NCBI GenBank assembly: GCA_017449025.1
Contig: JAFSKJ010000069.1
Location: forward strand, 21,573 to 85,572
Source: Prevotella sp.
GTDB taxonomy: Bacteria > Bacteroidota > Bacteroidia > Bacteroidales > Bacteroidaceae
Length of the DNA: 64,000 nt
Direction: 5' to 3'
Shown here: positions 34,730 through 43,306 of the stretch, piece by piece
Layout: every line of letters starts with the position of its first letter
Numbering within the stretch: the stretch's first letter is position 1
The notes under the pieces: generated by a model
Seen by the model: only the letters and a program-made list of their open reading frames with translations
Databases searched by the model: none
Told to the model about the DNA's origin: nothing
Translations under genes and position numbers: made by a program

Positions 34730-35776
34730 TTAGCTTAACTGGTTTTCAACTATTTCCGTCAGGATGTCGGTCATCGATAGCCCGGCGGCTGCGGCCTGCT
34801 GGGGTATGAAGCTGGTCTGCGTCATGCCGGGAGTGGTGTTTACCTCGAGCATAGAGATGCGGCCTTCGGGCGAGATTATATAGTCAATGCGTATTATGCC
34901 GTTGCAGCCTAAAATGTCGTAGATATGGCTGGTAATCTTCGACACGCGCTCCGACAGGTCGCTGCTTATTCGTGCAGGAGTGATTTCCTTCACCTGTCCG
35001 TTGTACTTGGCATTGTAGTCGAAAAACTCGTTCGACGTCACCACCTCGGTAATGGGCAGCAGCACTGCCTTCTGGCGGGTCTTGTAGCAGCCCTGAGTGA
35101 TTTCGGTGCCCTCGAGGAAGCTCTCCACCATCACCTCCGGGCTTTCCATGATGGCCTTGCGGATGGCAGGTGCCAGCTGATCCTTGTTCTTGACCTTCGA
35201 CACGCCGAAGCTGGAGCCGTCGGCGGCGGGCTTCACAAAGCAGGGCATGCCTATGCGCTGCTCTATCTCGTCGTCGCTCACCAGCTCCTCATAGCCCTTG
35301 CGGATGAGCAGCGAGTCGGCAACGCTGACACCGTAGCCGCGCAGGTACTGGTTCAGTGCGAACTTGTCGAACGTGAGGGCCTCCACCAGCACGCCGCTGG
35401 TGGAATAGGGCAGGTGTATCAGGTCGAAATAGCCCTGCAGCAGGCCGTTCTCGCCCGGGGTGCCGTGGATGGTGATATAGGCATAGTCGAACACGTGCTT
35501 CTTGCCGTCGGCAGTGAACGAGAAGTCGTTGCGGTCGATCTTGGCCGTCAGGCCGCCGGGCAGCTCCACGTGCCAGTCCAAGCCTTTTATGTCTACTATG
35601 AATACGTTGTAGCGCTCCTTGTCGAAGAAGGAGTATATGCCCTGTGCAGAGCGCAGCGAGACGTCGTGCTCCGACGAGTCGCCGCCGCATACTATGGCGA
35701 TGTTCCGCCTGGAAGCTTCGTCCACAGTCTCCCGGAAGGAGGCTTTTGAGCTTGTTGAAGCCATTGTAGTGTCCAT
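34730..35776 (-). CDS. ddl: D-alanine--D-alanine ligase
   Basis: A 348-residue ATP-grasp enzyme joining two D-alanines for peptidoglycan. Motifs include C-G-G-D-S-S-E-H-D-V-S (N-terminal), H-G-T-P-G-E-N-G-L-L-Q-G-Y-F, F-V-K-P-A-A-D-G-S-S-F-G-V-S-K and the metal-binding R-I-D-Y-I ... L-E-V-N-T-T-P-G-M-T. Length is normal. It sits between rluD and the acyltransferase in the operon. Confidence 0.95.
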   Translation of the reverse strand: MDTTMASTSSKASFRETVDEASRRNIAIVCGGDSSEHDVSLRSAQGIYSFFDKERYNVFIVDIKGLDWHVELPGGLTAKIDRNDFSFTADGKKHVFDYAYITIHGTPGENGLLQGYFDLIHLPYSTSGVLVEALTFDKFALNQYLRGYGVSVADSLLIRKGYEELVSDDEIEQRIGMPCFVKPAADGSSFGVSKVKNKDQLAPAIRKAIMESPEVMVESFLEGTEITQGCYKTRQKAVLLPITEVVTSNEFFDYNAKYNGQVKEITPARISSDLSERVSKITSHIYDILGCNGIIRIDYIISPEGRISMLEVNTTPGMTQTSFIPQQAAAAGLSMTDILTEIVENQLS

Positions 35777-35803
35777 GTTGTTTTCTTTGTGTATTATCTG
35801 TTT

Positions 35804-36925
35804 CTAACTGTCTGTATGGTTGTCGTCCTCTTTCTTGGAGGGGCTTGGGTAGGCTTTGCGCCATTTGTCTATGAGTGCTGCCATGTCTGCGGGCCACTCG
35901 GAGCTGAAGTCCATCTGCTCGCCCGTGACGGGATGGCGGAAGCCGAGGGTGCGGGCGTGCAGGGCCTGCCGCGGACAGAGCTTGAAGCAGTTCTGTATGT
36001 ACGCCTTGTACGATGCCGTGCGCTCGCCGCGCAATATCTCGGTGCCACCGTAGCGCTCGTCGGCAAAGAGCGGATGGCCTATGTGCTTCATGTGGGCACG
36101 TATCTGGTGGGTGCGACCCGTCTCCAAACGGCACTCTATAAGCGTGGTATAGCCGAAAGGCTCTTCCACACGCCAGTGGGTGACGGCAGGCTTGCCCGTG
36201 TCGGAGTCGGGCGGAAACACGGCCATGCGCTGACGGTCGCGGGGGTCGCGACCAATGTTGCCTTCTATGCGCCCCTCTGCCTCGGTGAAGTGCCCCCATA
36301 CCAGGGCGTCGTATGTGCGACGGGTGTCGTGGTTGAAGAACTGCAGTCCCAAGTCGCTTTTGGCCTCGGGGGTCTTGGCCACCACAAGCAGGCCGCTGGT
36401 GTCCTTGTCTATGCGGTGCACAAGCCCCACCTGAGGGTCGTTGGGGTCGTAGGTGGGCAGGTTGCGCAGGTGCCACGCTATGGCGTTGACCAGCGTGCCG
36501 CTGAAGTTGCCCACGCCCGGGTGCACCACCATTCCCGCTGGCTTGTTAACCACCATCAGCACCTCGTCTTCATACACCACGTCGAGGGCAATGTCCTCTG
36601 CCACTATGGTGGTGTCGAAGTGCGGGCGGTTCAGCATCAACGTCACCACGTCGCCAGGCCTCACCTTGTAGTTGCTCTTCACTGGGCGGCTGTCGCGACC
36701 CTGCTGGCGGTCGTCGGCGGTGCTGACGTGTATGAACCCGGCATCGGCAGCCTGCTGGATGCGGTTGCGCGATGTGTTGCGCAGGTGCTCCATCATGTAC
36801 TTGTCAACACGCAGAGGAACCTGACCGCTGTCAACTTCCATGCGTATGTGCTCGTACAGCTCCTGTTGCTCGTCAGCGTCGGCAGCTGCGCACATCTCGT
36901 CTGTCTCTATCTCGTCGCTATTCAT
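35804..36925 (-). CDS. rluD: RluD-family 23S rRNA pseudouridine synthase
   Basis: A 373-residue protein with an N-terminal S4 RNA-binding domain (L-R-V-D-K-Y-M-M-E-H-L) and the catalytic motif H-R-I-D-K-D-T-S-G-L-L-V-V-A-K. RluD modifies helix 69 of 23S rRNA. The start at 36925 overlaps the PASTA stop codon (ATGAATAG), implying coupled translation. An earlier in-frame start would lie inside the PASTA gene. Confidence 0.92.
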   Translation of the reverse strand: MNSDEIETDEMCAAADADEQQELYEHIRMEVDSGQVPLRVDKYMMEHLRNTSRNRIQQAADAGFIHVSTADDRQQGRDSRPVKSNYKVRPGDVVTLMLNRPHFDTTIVAEDIALDVVYEDEVLMVVNKPAGMVVHPGVGNFSGTLVNAIAWHLRNLPTYDPNDPQVGLVHRIDKDTSGLLVVAKTPEAKSDLGLQFFNHDTRRTYDALVWGHFTEAEGRIEGNIGRDPRDRQRMAVFPPDSDTGKPAVTHWRVEEPFGYTTLIECRLETGRTHQIRAHMKHIGHPLFADERYGGTEILRGERTASYKAYIQNCFKLCPRQALHARTLGFRHPVTGEQMDFSSEWPADMAALIDKWRKAYPSPSKKEDDNHTDS

Positions 36926-37604
36926 CACCGTATATGGAATGGGGAGGCTTGATGCCGCTGCTGTCCAAGGGCAGCTCCTCAAAGGTATCGAATTCTTCAT
37001 CCTCGCCGTAGTCGGGGTCGGTGAAGTCTATCTCGCCTGTGGTGTCGTCGTACTGGCCGTTGCCAATGAGGAGCGTCAGAGGCTGCTCCACCGACACCAA
37101 GTCGCCGGCACCTACGCGACGGCCGCGGCACATAATGCCGTAGACCCAGTCCTTCTCACCTATTATATATTTGGGCGGGAGCAGCCTGAAGCCCATGGCG
37201 GTGAGCTTGGCCTCGGCCTCGCGGTAGCTGCTGTTGTCAACCAGGTCGGGAAGGGCAAACGTTGGCGACGAGGGGGAGTTGACAGTGACGTAGATCACGT
37301 GACCTGTCTTCACCAGGGCACCGGCACCGGGCGACTGCATAAGCACGCAGTCGGCGGGCAGACGCTTGTTGTAGCCGGAGTCGCTAACCTGTATGCGCAG
37401 GCCGTCGCTCTCCAACAGCATCTTGGCCTCGTTGAACTTCATACGCGACAGGTCGGGAACCTTGATGCCTTCTCCGTGGTGAGTATAAATCTCTAACCCG
37501 AACTTCACGCCCAGGAAGAGAAGACCTATTACCACAACCATCGCTATCAGGTTGCCTATCAGGTAACCACTGACAAACTTACCCAAGAATTCCCTTGTCT
37601 TCAT
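36918..37604 (-). CDS. PASTA-domain membrane protein
   Basis: A 228-residue protein: one N-terminal membrane segment (about residues 12-38), then PASTA repeats marked by V-P-D-L and P-G-A-G ... V-Y-V-T-V-N, with L-P-D-L-V-D-N opening the second; a third, weaker repeat and an acidic tail follow. PASTA domains bind peptidoglycan or muropeptides. The operon with ddl and rluD is typical for Bacteroidetes and supports a wall-related role. Confidence 0.88.
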   Translation of the reverse strand: MKTREFLGKFVSGYLIGNLIAMVVVIGLLFLGVKFGLEIYTHHGEGIKVPDLSRMKFNEAKMLLESDGLRIQVSDSGYNKRLPADCVLMQSPGAGALVKTGHVIYVTVNSPSSPTFALPDLVDNSSYREAEAKLTAMGFRLLPPKYIIGEKDWVYGIMCRGRRVGAGDLVSVEQPLTLLIGNGQYDDTTGEIDFTDPDYGEDEEFDTFEELPLDSSGIKPPHSIYGDE

Positions 37605-37615
37605 ATTCTCGACCG

Positions 37616-37705
37616 CAAAATTACTAAAAAATGTAGTAACTGCAAAACATTTGGAAAAAAATATTGAATAACTCTTTCGGCGTTTAATCTTTTTTGTTAC
37701 CTTTG
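37616..37705. promoter_or_regulatory. Divergent promoters: PASTA operon and tlpA-like gene
   Basis: Minus strand TAATTTTG at 37616-37623, 12 bases before the PASTA ATG, and plus strand TACCTTTG at 37698-37705. Confidence 0.6.
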
Positions 37706-37749
37706 CACCCGTACGAGAGCATAAAACTTACAAACTCAAAAACTTACAA

Positions 37750-38301
37750 ATGAAGAAAATCGCTTTTTGCATGATTATGGCTGCCTTCGCCATTGCGGGG
37801 TGTGCCGCCGACAAGGTGCGAGGCAACAGCACCGCTGACAATAATGAGCAGGCCGCGGAAACAACACCTGCTGCCACACAGCAGCAGCAGAACGCTGAGG
37901 GCATGGCTCCAGACTTTACCCTTAACGACATCAACGGAAAACCGCTCGCACTAAGCTCACTGCGCGGCAAGTATGTGGTTATCGACTTCTGGGGTTCGTG
38001 GTGCGGATGGTGCATAAAGGGCATTCCGAAGATGAAGGAGTACTACGCCAAGTACAAGGGAAAGTTCGAGATTCTCGGCGTGGACTGCAACGACACGGAG
38101 CAGAAGTGGCGCGAAGCTGTGAAGACACACGAGCTGCCGTGGCTACACGTCTACAACACACGCGACTCGAAGGTGCTCGAAGACTATGAGATACAGGGAT
38201 TCCCAACAAAGGTCATCGTAGACCCCGAGGGAAAGATCTTCAAGACAGTCATTGGAGAGGACCCGGCCTTCTACACCATGCTCGACGAACTGTTCAAGTA
38301 A
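37750..38301 (+). CDS. TlpA-like thioredoxin-fold lipoprotein
   Basis: A 183-residue protein: lipobox I-A-G-C at residue 18, a Gln/Ala-rich linker, then an AhpC/TSA-type thioredoxin domain with redox motif W-G-S-W-C-G-W-C and cis-proline region G-F-P-T-K. It is expected in the periplasm, tethered to a membrane, reducing or forming disulfides (as in cytochrome maturation or peroxide defence). Single-gene unit between its own promoter and a bidirectional terminator. Confidence 0.9.
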   Translation: MKKIAFCMIMAAFAIAGCAADKVRGNSTADNNEQAAETTPAATQQQQNAEGMAPDFTLNDINGKPLALSSLRGKYVVIDFWGSWCGWCIKGIPKMKEYYAKYKGKFEILGVDCNDTEQKWREAVKTHELPWLHVYNTRDSKVLEDYEIQGFPTKVIVDPEGKIFKTVIGEDPAFYTMLDELFK

Positions 38302-38307
38302 AGAGAC

Positions 38308-38344
38308 AAAGCGGCGCAGCCGGAAACTCCAGCTGCGCCGCTTT
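38308..38344. terminator. Bidirectional terminator between tlpA-like gene and rpsJ
   Basis: AAAGCGGCGCAGC and GCTGCGCCGCTTT form a perfect 13-bp stem with an 11-base loop, with A and T flanks suited to both convergent genes. Confidence 0.85.
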
Positions 38345-38364
38345 ATCATTGTTGCATTATTCCA

Positions 38365-38670
38365 CTATACCTTGATCTCTACCTCCACGCCACTGGGAAG
38401 CTCGAGCTTCATCAGTGCGTCGACGGTCTTGGCTGTCGAGCTGTAGATGTCGATAAGACGCTTGTAGTTTGACAGCTGGAACTGCTCACGGGCCTTCTTG
38501 TTTACGAAGGTAGAGCGGTTAACGGTGTAGATACGCTTGTGTGTGGGAAGGGGAATAGGGCCGCTGACGATGGCACCCGTTGACTTCACGGCCTTCACAA
38601 TCTTTTCTGCTGACTTGTCCACCAACTTGTGGTCGTAGCTCTTCAGCTTGATGCGAATTTTCTGACTCAT
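38365..38670 (-). CDS. rpsJ: 30S ribosomal protein S10
   Basis: A 101-residue protein with the standard S10 sequence: [26 protein letters not shown] and R-E-Q-F-Q-L near the middle. S10 (NusE) is part of the small subunit and of antitermination complexes. It is usually between fusA and rplC; here it stands alone with its own promoter and terminator and no ribosomal neighbours. Confidence 0.95.
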   Translation of the reverse strand: MSQKIRIKLKSYDHKLVDKSAEKIVKAVKSTGAIVSGPIPLPTHKRIYTVNRSTFVNKKAREQFQLSNYKRLIDIYSSTAKTVDALMKLELPSGVEVEIKV

Positions 38671-38774
38671 GATACTTTAATTTAATAATTGTAAAACGAT
38701 AAAACTGTTATTCTTAGGTGCCGCTAAAGAGTCATTTGCTCAGCAGCAACCCTTTTTTCCCTATTTCGGGGCTG

Positions 38775-38782
38775 CAAAGGTA
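38775..38782 (-). promoter_or_regulatory. -7 box of rpsJ
   Basis: TACCTTTG on the minus strand about 105 bases before the rpsJ ATG, giving a leader near 100 bases that contains an AAAAAAGGG stretch and a GCTGCTGAGC word. Confidence 0.6.
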
Positions 38783-38884
38783 CACACATTTCGCGACATA
38801 CGCAACACGACAACCCCAACAACCCAAAAATTTTAAGCTTATTTAATGTTTTCAACCCATAGGAAATAGTTCTTTGCGCAGACT

Positions 38885-38990
38885 AATGCCCCAGAGGGGC
38901 TTGAATGATTATCCTAAATAGTACCACCAAAGCTCCGAAGGGGCGGTAAGACCACAGGCAGGGGTGAGACCCCTGCAAACGGTAGAGAAA
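38885..38990. repeat. Family B repeat, partial copy
   Basis: Words GCCCCAGAGGGGC, CTCCGAAGGGG, AGACCACAGGCAGGGGTGA and ACCCCTGC match parts of the copy at 5955-6180. The gap 38783-39903 as a whole has no gene and consists of repeats (this and the next entries). Confidence 0.55.
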
Positions 38991-39058
38991 AAATTAGTCC
39001 CAACCCGCATTGCAGGGGTAAAGGGGGCTTTCTTCGCGCGCGTTTTTACACTTTTCGG

Positions 39059-39183
39059 CCGTGAAACATTGGGGGTCATCCGTAGAGTGGCACTTTACGG
39101 AGCTAAAGTGGCACTTTACGGAAATTAAGTGCCACTCTACGGTCGTAAAGTGCCACTCTACGGATAACCCCAATGTTTCACGG
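39059..39183. repeat. Family E long hairpin
   Basis: An inverted repeat with arms of about 58 bases from CCGTGAAAC to GTTTCACGG. Each arm carries two words of the AGTGGCACTTTACGG type, the same word as in the element at 8651-8712. Loop of about eight bases. Confidence 0.7.
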
Positions 39184-39209
39184 AAAGTCACATTGTATTT
39201 GTTGTCTGT

Positions 39210-39234
39210 GTTGTCGTAACCATTCAACGACAAC
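39210..39234. repeat. Family D palindrome, copy 3
   Basis: GTTGTCGT-AACCATTCA-ACGACAAC, followed by ATGACAACTAAAACAACTTT. The extended stretch reappears reversed at 61900-61942. Confidence 0.7.
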
Positions 39235-39278
39235 TATGACAACTAAAACAACTTTTCTGAACTCCCACGTAGGGACTT

Positions 39279-39302
39279 CTTCGCCGATGCGCATCGGCGA
39301 AG
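39279..39302. repeat. 24-bp perfect palindrome
   Basis: CTTCGCCGATGC directly followed by its reverse complement GCATCGGCGAAG, no loop. Lies between family D and family C repeats. Confidence 0.7.
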
Positions 39303-39319
39303 CAGACACACATGTTGAC

Positions 39320-39412
39320 AATGGGGTTGAAAAGCCCCAGAGGGGCTTGATAGGAGTAGCCAGCCATACAGCCATGCCTTTAGGTATGGCGAAATGGCTG
39401 GTGAATTGACGC
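39320..39412. repeat. Family C repeat, copy 3
   Basis: GCCCCAGAGGGGC hairpin, TAGGAGTAGCCAGCC, CATACAGCCATGCC, then GGCGAAATGGCTGG: reverse orientation relative to 14320. Confidence 0.65.
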
Positions 39413-39466
39413 AGGTAGGATTGCCTGCCTTTAGGTAGGCGATAATTGTGCGCTATTTCTATGCAG

Positions 39467-39719
39467 AAATTTCCGACCTGTGCGGTTGAGCTGTAGTATG
39501 ACCGCAAGGCGGTCACCTCTCAATAACCGGGCGGTGCAAAGCACCCCCGGAGAAGGTGAGGTGAGGACAACGACCCTGTAGGGGTCGCCCAATACTGCAG
39601 CTGGGGCACTCTTTTAGAGTGCTTTCTGCCGACTTCCTGCTTCCGCAGGTCCTTCGGACACTGCGGTTATTGAGCGTAGACGCTTTCAGCGTCTTTCAAC
39701 CGCACAGGTCGAAAAATTC
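39467..39719. repeat. Family A MITE-like repeat, copy 1
   Basis: About 250 bases bounded by inverted ends (CGACCTGTGCGGTTGA ... TCAACCGCACAGGTCG). The inside is a string of short hairpins: ATGACCGC/GCGGTCA, GGTGC/GCACC, CCTGTAGGGG, GCACTCTTTTAGAGTGC, GGTCCTTCGGACC, GACGCTTTCAGCGTC. Reverse of copies at 44585 and 58711. Confidence 0.8.
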
Positions 39720-39867
39720 TGCCTACACTGCCTACACTTTGCCTACACTGTTTATCGTCTTGTAAACCAGAAACTTATATAATAGTGTTGGCAATGTAGG
39801 TAAAAAAGTAACATTATATTATTTTTTATGATTATATTTTTTTATAAAGTATCCATTTCTTTTATGC

Positions 39868-39936
39868 ATTCGGACGCTGCGGTTACCGAGCGTAGACGGT
39901 CTTTCAGCGTCTTTCAACCTCACAGCACAAAATATT
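39868..39936. repeat. Family A repeat end, overlapping a gene
   Basis: Keeps only one end of family A (GCTGCGGTTACCGAGCG, the TTTCAGCGTCTTTCAACC end, then ACAGCAC). It overlaps the 3' end of the FAD oxidoreductase and supplies its last codons and stop. Confidence 0.65.
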
Positions 39937-41370
39937 CTCCACATACTCCTTTCCCAACACCTCCGCACATGTCTGGAGAGCCGTCATGGCAACGCCCTCC
40001 AATCCGTGGAGCATCAGGTTCTGACCCGTGAGCAGCAGCTGCGGGATGGGAGTCCTTGGCGACAGCACCGTCAGCACCAGGTTACGGCAGTCCTTTCTCA
40101 CCCCGTAGGCAGAACCGTCGGGAGTACTGTTGTAGTCGCGCCAGGTCAGCGGCGTGCTGGCATAGCATTTCTCCACCATGCGCGACAGGCCGGGGATGGC
40201 ACGCTCCGCCAGCTGGAGGCACTCGGCGGTCATCCGCTCCTTCATCGCCACATACTCGTCGCCACGCCGGCAGACAGCCGTGTCCTTCCAGCGGAGACAG
40301 TGCTCCCACGGCATTGGCGTCAGCAGGTCGAGCTGGCGGGCGTAGTCACCGTCTTCGGGCACGCGGCAGCTCACCATCACACCCCCTACCCCACCGGCAT
40401 CCTCATGGAATGTCCATACGTTTGGCTTGGCATAAACAAACTTGTTGTGGTTGAAATAGCGCAGCGTCTGCGGCTTCAGCACCATCGAGGCCGTGAACAT
40501 GCCAAAGGAATTCTCCATGGCGCTTATCCTCCTGCGGAAGAGTTCCTTCAGGCAGCGGGACTCCTTGACCATCTGGAACGTCAGCGCCGGGTGGATGTCG
40601 CTGATGACGAGACCCGCCTCAAACACCCTGCCGTCGCTGCAACGCACACCTTCCATCCTGCCATCTCTCTCTATCAGCTCCTCCACCTCAGCCTGCGTCA
40701 CTATCTCGCCACCGTTGGCGCGTATCTCATCCGCCAGCGCCCCCACTATCAGCTCGCCGCTGCCCTTCAGGCGCCAGCTGCTCTGTATATAGCTGCTGTT
40801 GCCATGGGCAAAGGTGAACAGTGGCAGCGACTGTTCGCGCAGCTCCATCTTCAGGGCTGTACCCGACAAGACGTTGATAAGCAGCGGGTCGTGGAACGTG
40901 CTCTTCAGATAGTCGTAGGCACTCATCCCGTAGAGGCTGAAGATGTCGCTTGAGCCGAAAGCCACCCGCTCTGTCTGCTGCAGTGTGTCCACATAGCTCT
41001 CCAAGGCTCGCCTCTCCTTCGGGAAATGTGCTGCCAGCGTCTCTACGAAAGGCTTGTAGCCCTCGGCAAAGGCGTAGGTCTTGCTGCCTATCGTCACCTG
41101 GTCGAAGCCGTCGGCATCCATCCTGTGCCAGGGCAGGCTCATCAGCCCTAAATGCTCGAAGATGCGGTGCAACCGCTGACCCTCTGCCAGCCCTCCCACA
41201 TAGTGGAAGCCGGTGTCGAAGGACAGGCCGTTGCGCCGATAGCTCTGCAGACAGCCTCCCAACTGTGCCTGCCGCTCCAGGACAATCACACTCCGGCCAG
41301 CCCTCGACAGCAGCTGTGCGCATATCAGCCCTCCGAGGCCACTGCCTATGACCACCACATCGTATCTCAT
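39904..41370 (-). CDS. FAD-dependent oxidoreductase, CrtI/retinol-saturase-like
   Basis: A 488-residue protein with an N-terminal dinucleotide fold V-V-I-G-S-G-L-G-G-L-I-C-A and E-R-Q-A-Q-L-G-G-C-L-Q-S, then F-D-T-G-F-H-Y-V-G-G, characteristic of phytoene desaturase/retinol 13,14-reductase relatives. The C-terminal FAD loop is seen as L-L-L-T-G-Q-N-L-M-L-H-G-L-E-G-V-A. The substrate may be an isoprenoid or polyene. Last gene of a four-gene envelope operon. Its final residues (C-C-E-V-E-R-R) are read from a family A repeat end. Confidence 0.85.
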   Translation of the reverse strand: MRYDVVVIGSGLGGLICAQLLSRAGRSVIVLERQAQLGGCLQSYRRNGLSFDTGFHYVGGLAEGQRLHRIFEHLGLMSLPWHRMDADGFDQVTIGSKTYAFAEGYKPFVETLAAHFPKERRALESYVDTLQQTERVAFGSSDIFSLYGMSAYDYLKSTFHDPLLINVLSGTALKMELREQSLPLFTFAHGNSSYIQSSWRLKGSGELIVGALADEIRANGGEIVTQAEVEELIERDGRMEGVRCSDGRVFEAGLVISDIHPALTFQMVKESRCLKELFRRRISAMENSFGMFTASMVLKPQTLRYFNHNKFVYAKPNVWTFHEDAGGVGGVMVSCRVPEDGDYARQLDLLTPMPWEHCLRWKDTAVCRRGDEYVAMKERMTAECLQLAERAIPGLSRMVEKCYASTPLTWRDYNSTPDGSAYGVRKDCRNLVLTVLSPRTPIPQLLLTGQNLMLHGLEGVAMTALQTCAEVLGKEYVENILCCEVERR

Positions 41371-41385
41371 GCCTCGCTCTTCCCT

Positions 41386-42387
41386 TTATATCCGCAGGCC
41401 GAAGAAGGTGCGGACGCGCCATTTAGTGTTATAGACAGAGAGGTCGTCCTTGCTGCCCACGGTGGTGTAGTTGACCACCGCCGACAGGCCAAGGAAGCAG
41501 TTGGTCCACTGGTGCACCACTGCCGCGCGGGTTGTCACTATGAACTCGGGAAAACGATAGCGCAGCTTCACACGGTCTCCCTCGTAGGTCATGGAGGCAC
41601 GACTGTAGACAATGAACGTTGGCAACAGGGAGAGGTGCAACAGCCAGCCCTTTCCCGGCACGAAGTTGTAGCCGTAGCCGCCGCCTATGCCTATGTTCGT
41701 CATCTTCAGCTCCAGTTGCTCATCCCAGTCGAGGGTGGCGCGCTGGCTCATGGCCGAAGCGGCCAGCAGGAAGCTGCCGACAGAGCGGCGCTGTATGTAG
41801 CTCTGTGAGAAGGCGGCGGGATAAGAGAAACGGCGGCTGTTGAAGGCGTAATAGCCATTCAGGTTCAGCGTCTTCACACGCAGCATGCCGTCGGGCAGCT
41901 CAAAGCGCTCCACACCATCCTGGTTGTACCAGCCAGTGAAATTCTTGGCATCCTGATAGATCACATCGAAGCCGAAGTTGCTGCGGTAGAAATTCAGGTT
42001 CAGCTCATAGTCGTTGTACTTGCCCATCATCTTTGCAGGGTTAAGGGCAAAGTTCAGCGTCAAGCCACGGTAGCCTACACCCAGGCTGATCGTGGCCTTG
42101 CTGTTGGCCTCCATCTCCGACCTGAAGTGCTGGTCCTGCCCTGCCGAGCGGTCGATGCCCTCAGACTCGATGTCCACGCCCGACATGTTAAGCCGCGCCG
42201 TGATGGTCCACTTGTTTTGCGGTCGCACTATGTATGCCGTGTCGTATTTCACCTTACGGTATTTGGCTGTCAGCAGACTGTCAACACGCTTAAAGATACT
42301 CTGCGCTGACAATGGCAGAGTCACACCCCACATGATTGCGGGCATCGCCACTACGAAAAGTCTCTTAAATAATTGCTGCCTCGTCAT
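41386..42387 (-). CDS. DUF4421 outer-membrane protein
   Basis: A 333-residue exported protein with a signal peptide ending L-S-A-Q and a beta-strand-rich body ending in an aromatic C-terminus (T-F-F-G-L-R-I), matching DUF4421 proteins of Bacteroidetes. No enzyme motif. Probably a small outer-membrane barrel. It lies between the oxidoreductase (15-base gap) and the next outer-membrane gene (75-base gap). Confidence 0.8.
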   Translation of the reverse strand: MTRQQLFKRLFVVAMPAIMWGVTLPLSAQSIFKRVDSLLTAKYRKVKYDTAYIVRPQNKWTITARLNMSGVDIESEGIDRSAGQDQHFRSEMEANSKATISLGVGYRGLTLNFALNPAKMMGKYNDYELNLNFYRSNFGFDVIYQDAKNFTGWYNQDGVERFELPDGMLRVKTLNLNGYYAFNSRRFSYPAAFSQSYIQRRSVGSFLLAASAMSQRATLDWDEQLELKMTNIGIGGGYGYNFVPGKGWLLHLSLLPTFIVYSRASMTYEGDRVKLRYRFPEFIVTTRAAVVHQWTNCFLGLSAVVNYTTVGSKDDLSVYNTKWRVRTFFGLRI

Positions 42388-42462
42388 TTTTGTTTTTCTG
42401 TGCGTAACTACTCATGGTATGTTCAATAGGTGCAGGATAGTCGCTTGGATCTTTACGGTTTC

Positions 42463-43305
42463 CTAAAAGATCTTGTAGGCCACGCGCACCTGCAGGTTAG
42501 GCCAGGCCTTCAGCCATGACAGCGCGCCGCTGATGCCGGAATTCCTTCCCGACGACTTGATCTCCGTGTCGTTGTTAAGCACGAACTTAGGCGTGCCCCA
42601 GAACAGCAGGCCTGCATCCACGGCCACGCTCACCCGATGGACCTTGGCAAGGTGCTGGCCAAAGCCTACGCCGAGATAAGGCTTCACGGCATTGGTCTTC
42701 ATGCGCACGTCTATGTTGCCATTCTCGTCGGCTGTGAACACATAGTCGCCGAACTTAAGTCCTATGGGAGGATAGTTGGTGCGGAAGATGCTGTTGTAGT
42801 CCTCCACTTTCTGGTTGGCATCGTAGAGGAAGCCCAACCCGCCATCGTTGGTGTTGCGGAAGTGAATGAAGTTCTGGCTACCCACGAACAGGCCGGTGGA
42901 GAAGTAGAAAGGAAGGTTCTTGAAAGGATGCACCTCGCCCAAGAGGTAGAAGTTCCAGAAGTTGGGCTTGACAGCCAGCTCCACCTTGTCCACCAGCTGT
43001 GCCTGTTTCACGGCATCCTCTTCCACCATCTGCATCTGGGTGACCTCGGTGGCGGTGTTGATGGCCTTGAACTTGATGTCGCCCAAGTCCCATCCGGAGA
43101 TGCCTGCCCTTACCGTCACCAACCTGTGCACAGGCATGGCTACGTCGATGCCGGCACCTGTCAGTCCATAGTTCAGACCCACAGAGAGGTGATTGAACAG
43201 GCCGTCCTCGGCACGCCGCTTGTCGGTAGAATTCTGGGCATTGGCCCCTGTCGCTGTAAACATCATCGCCAAGAGGACGATGAGCATGGAAATATTGTGT
43301 TTCAT
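42463..43305 (-). CDS. Outer-membrane beta-barrel protein
   Basis: A 280-residue protein: signal peptide ending A-N-A-Q, then alternating beta strands (H-L-S-V-G-L-N-Y-G-L-T-G-A-G-I-D-V-A) and a C-terminal strand V-R-V-A-Y-K-I-F ending in Phe, as barrel proteins do. No family name can be assigned. One base after the PI-PLC gene, so surely co-transcribed with it. Confidence 0.75.
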   Translation of the reverse strand: MKHNISMLIVLLAMMFTATGANAQNSTDKRRAEDGLFNHLSVGLNYGLTGAGIDVAMPVHRLVTVRAGISGWDLGDIKFKAINTATEVTQMQMVEEDAVKQAQLVDKVELAVKPNFWNFYLLGEVHPFKNLPFYFSTGLFVGSQNFIHFRNTNDGGLGFLYDANQKVEDYNSIFRTNYPPIGLKFGDYVFTADENGNIDVRMKTNAVKPYLGVGFGQHLAKVHRVSVAVDAGLLFWGTPKFVLNNDTEIKSSGRNSGISGALSWLKAWPNLQVRVAYKIF

Positions 43306-43306
43306 A

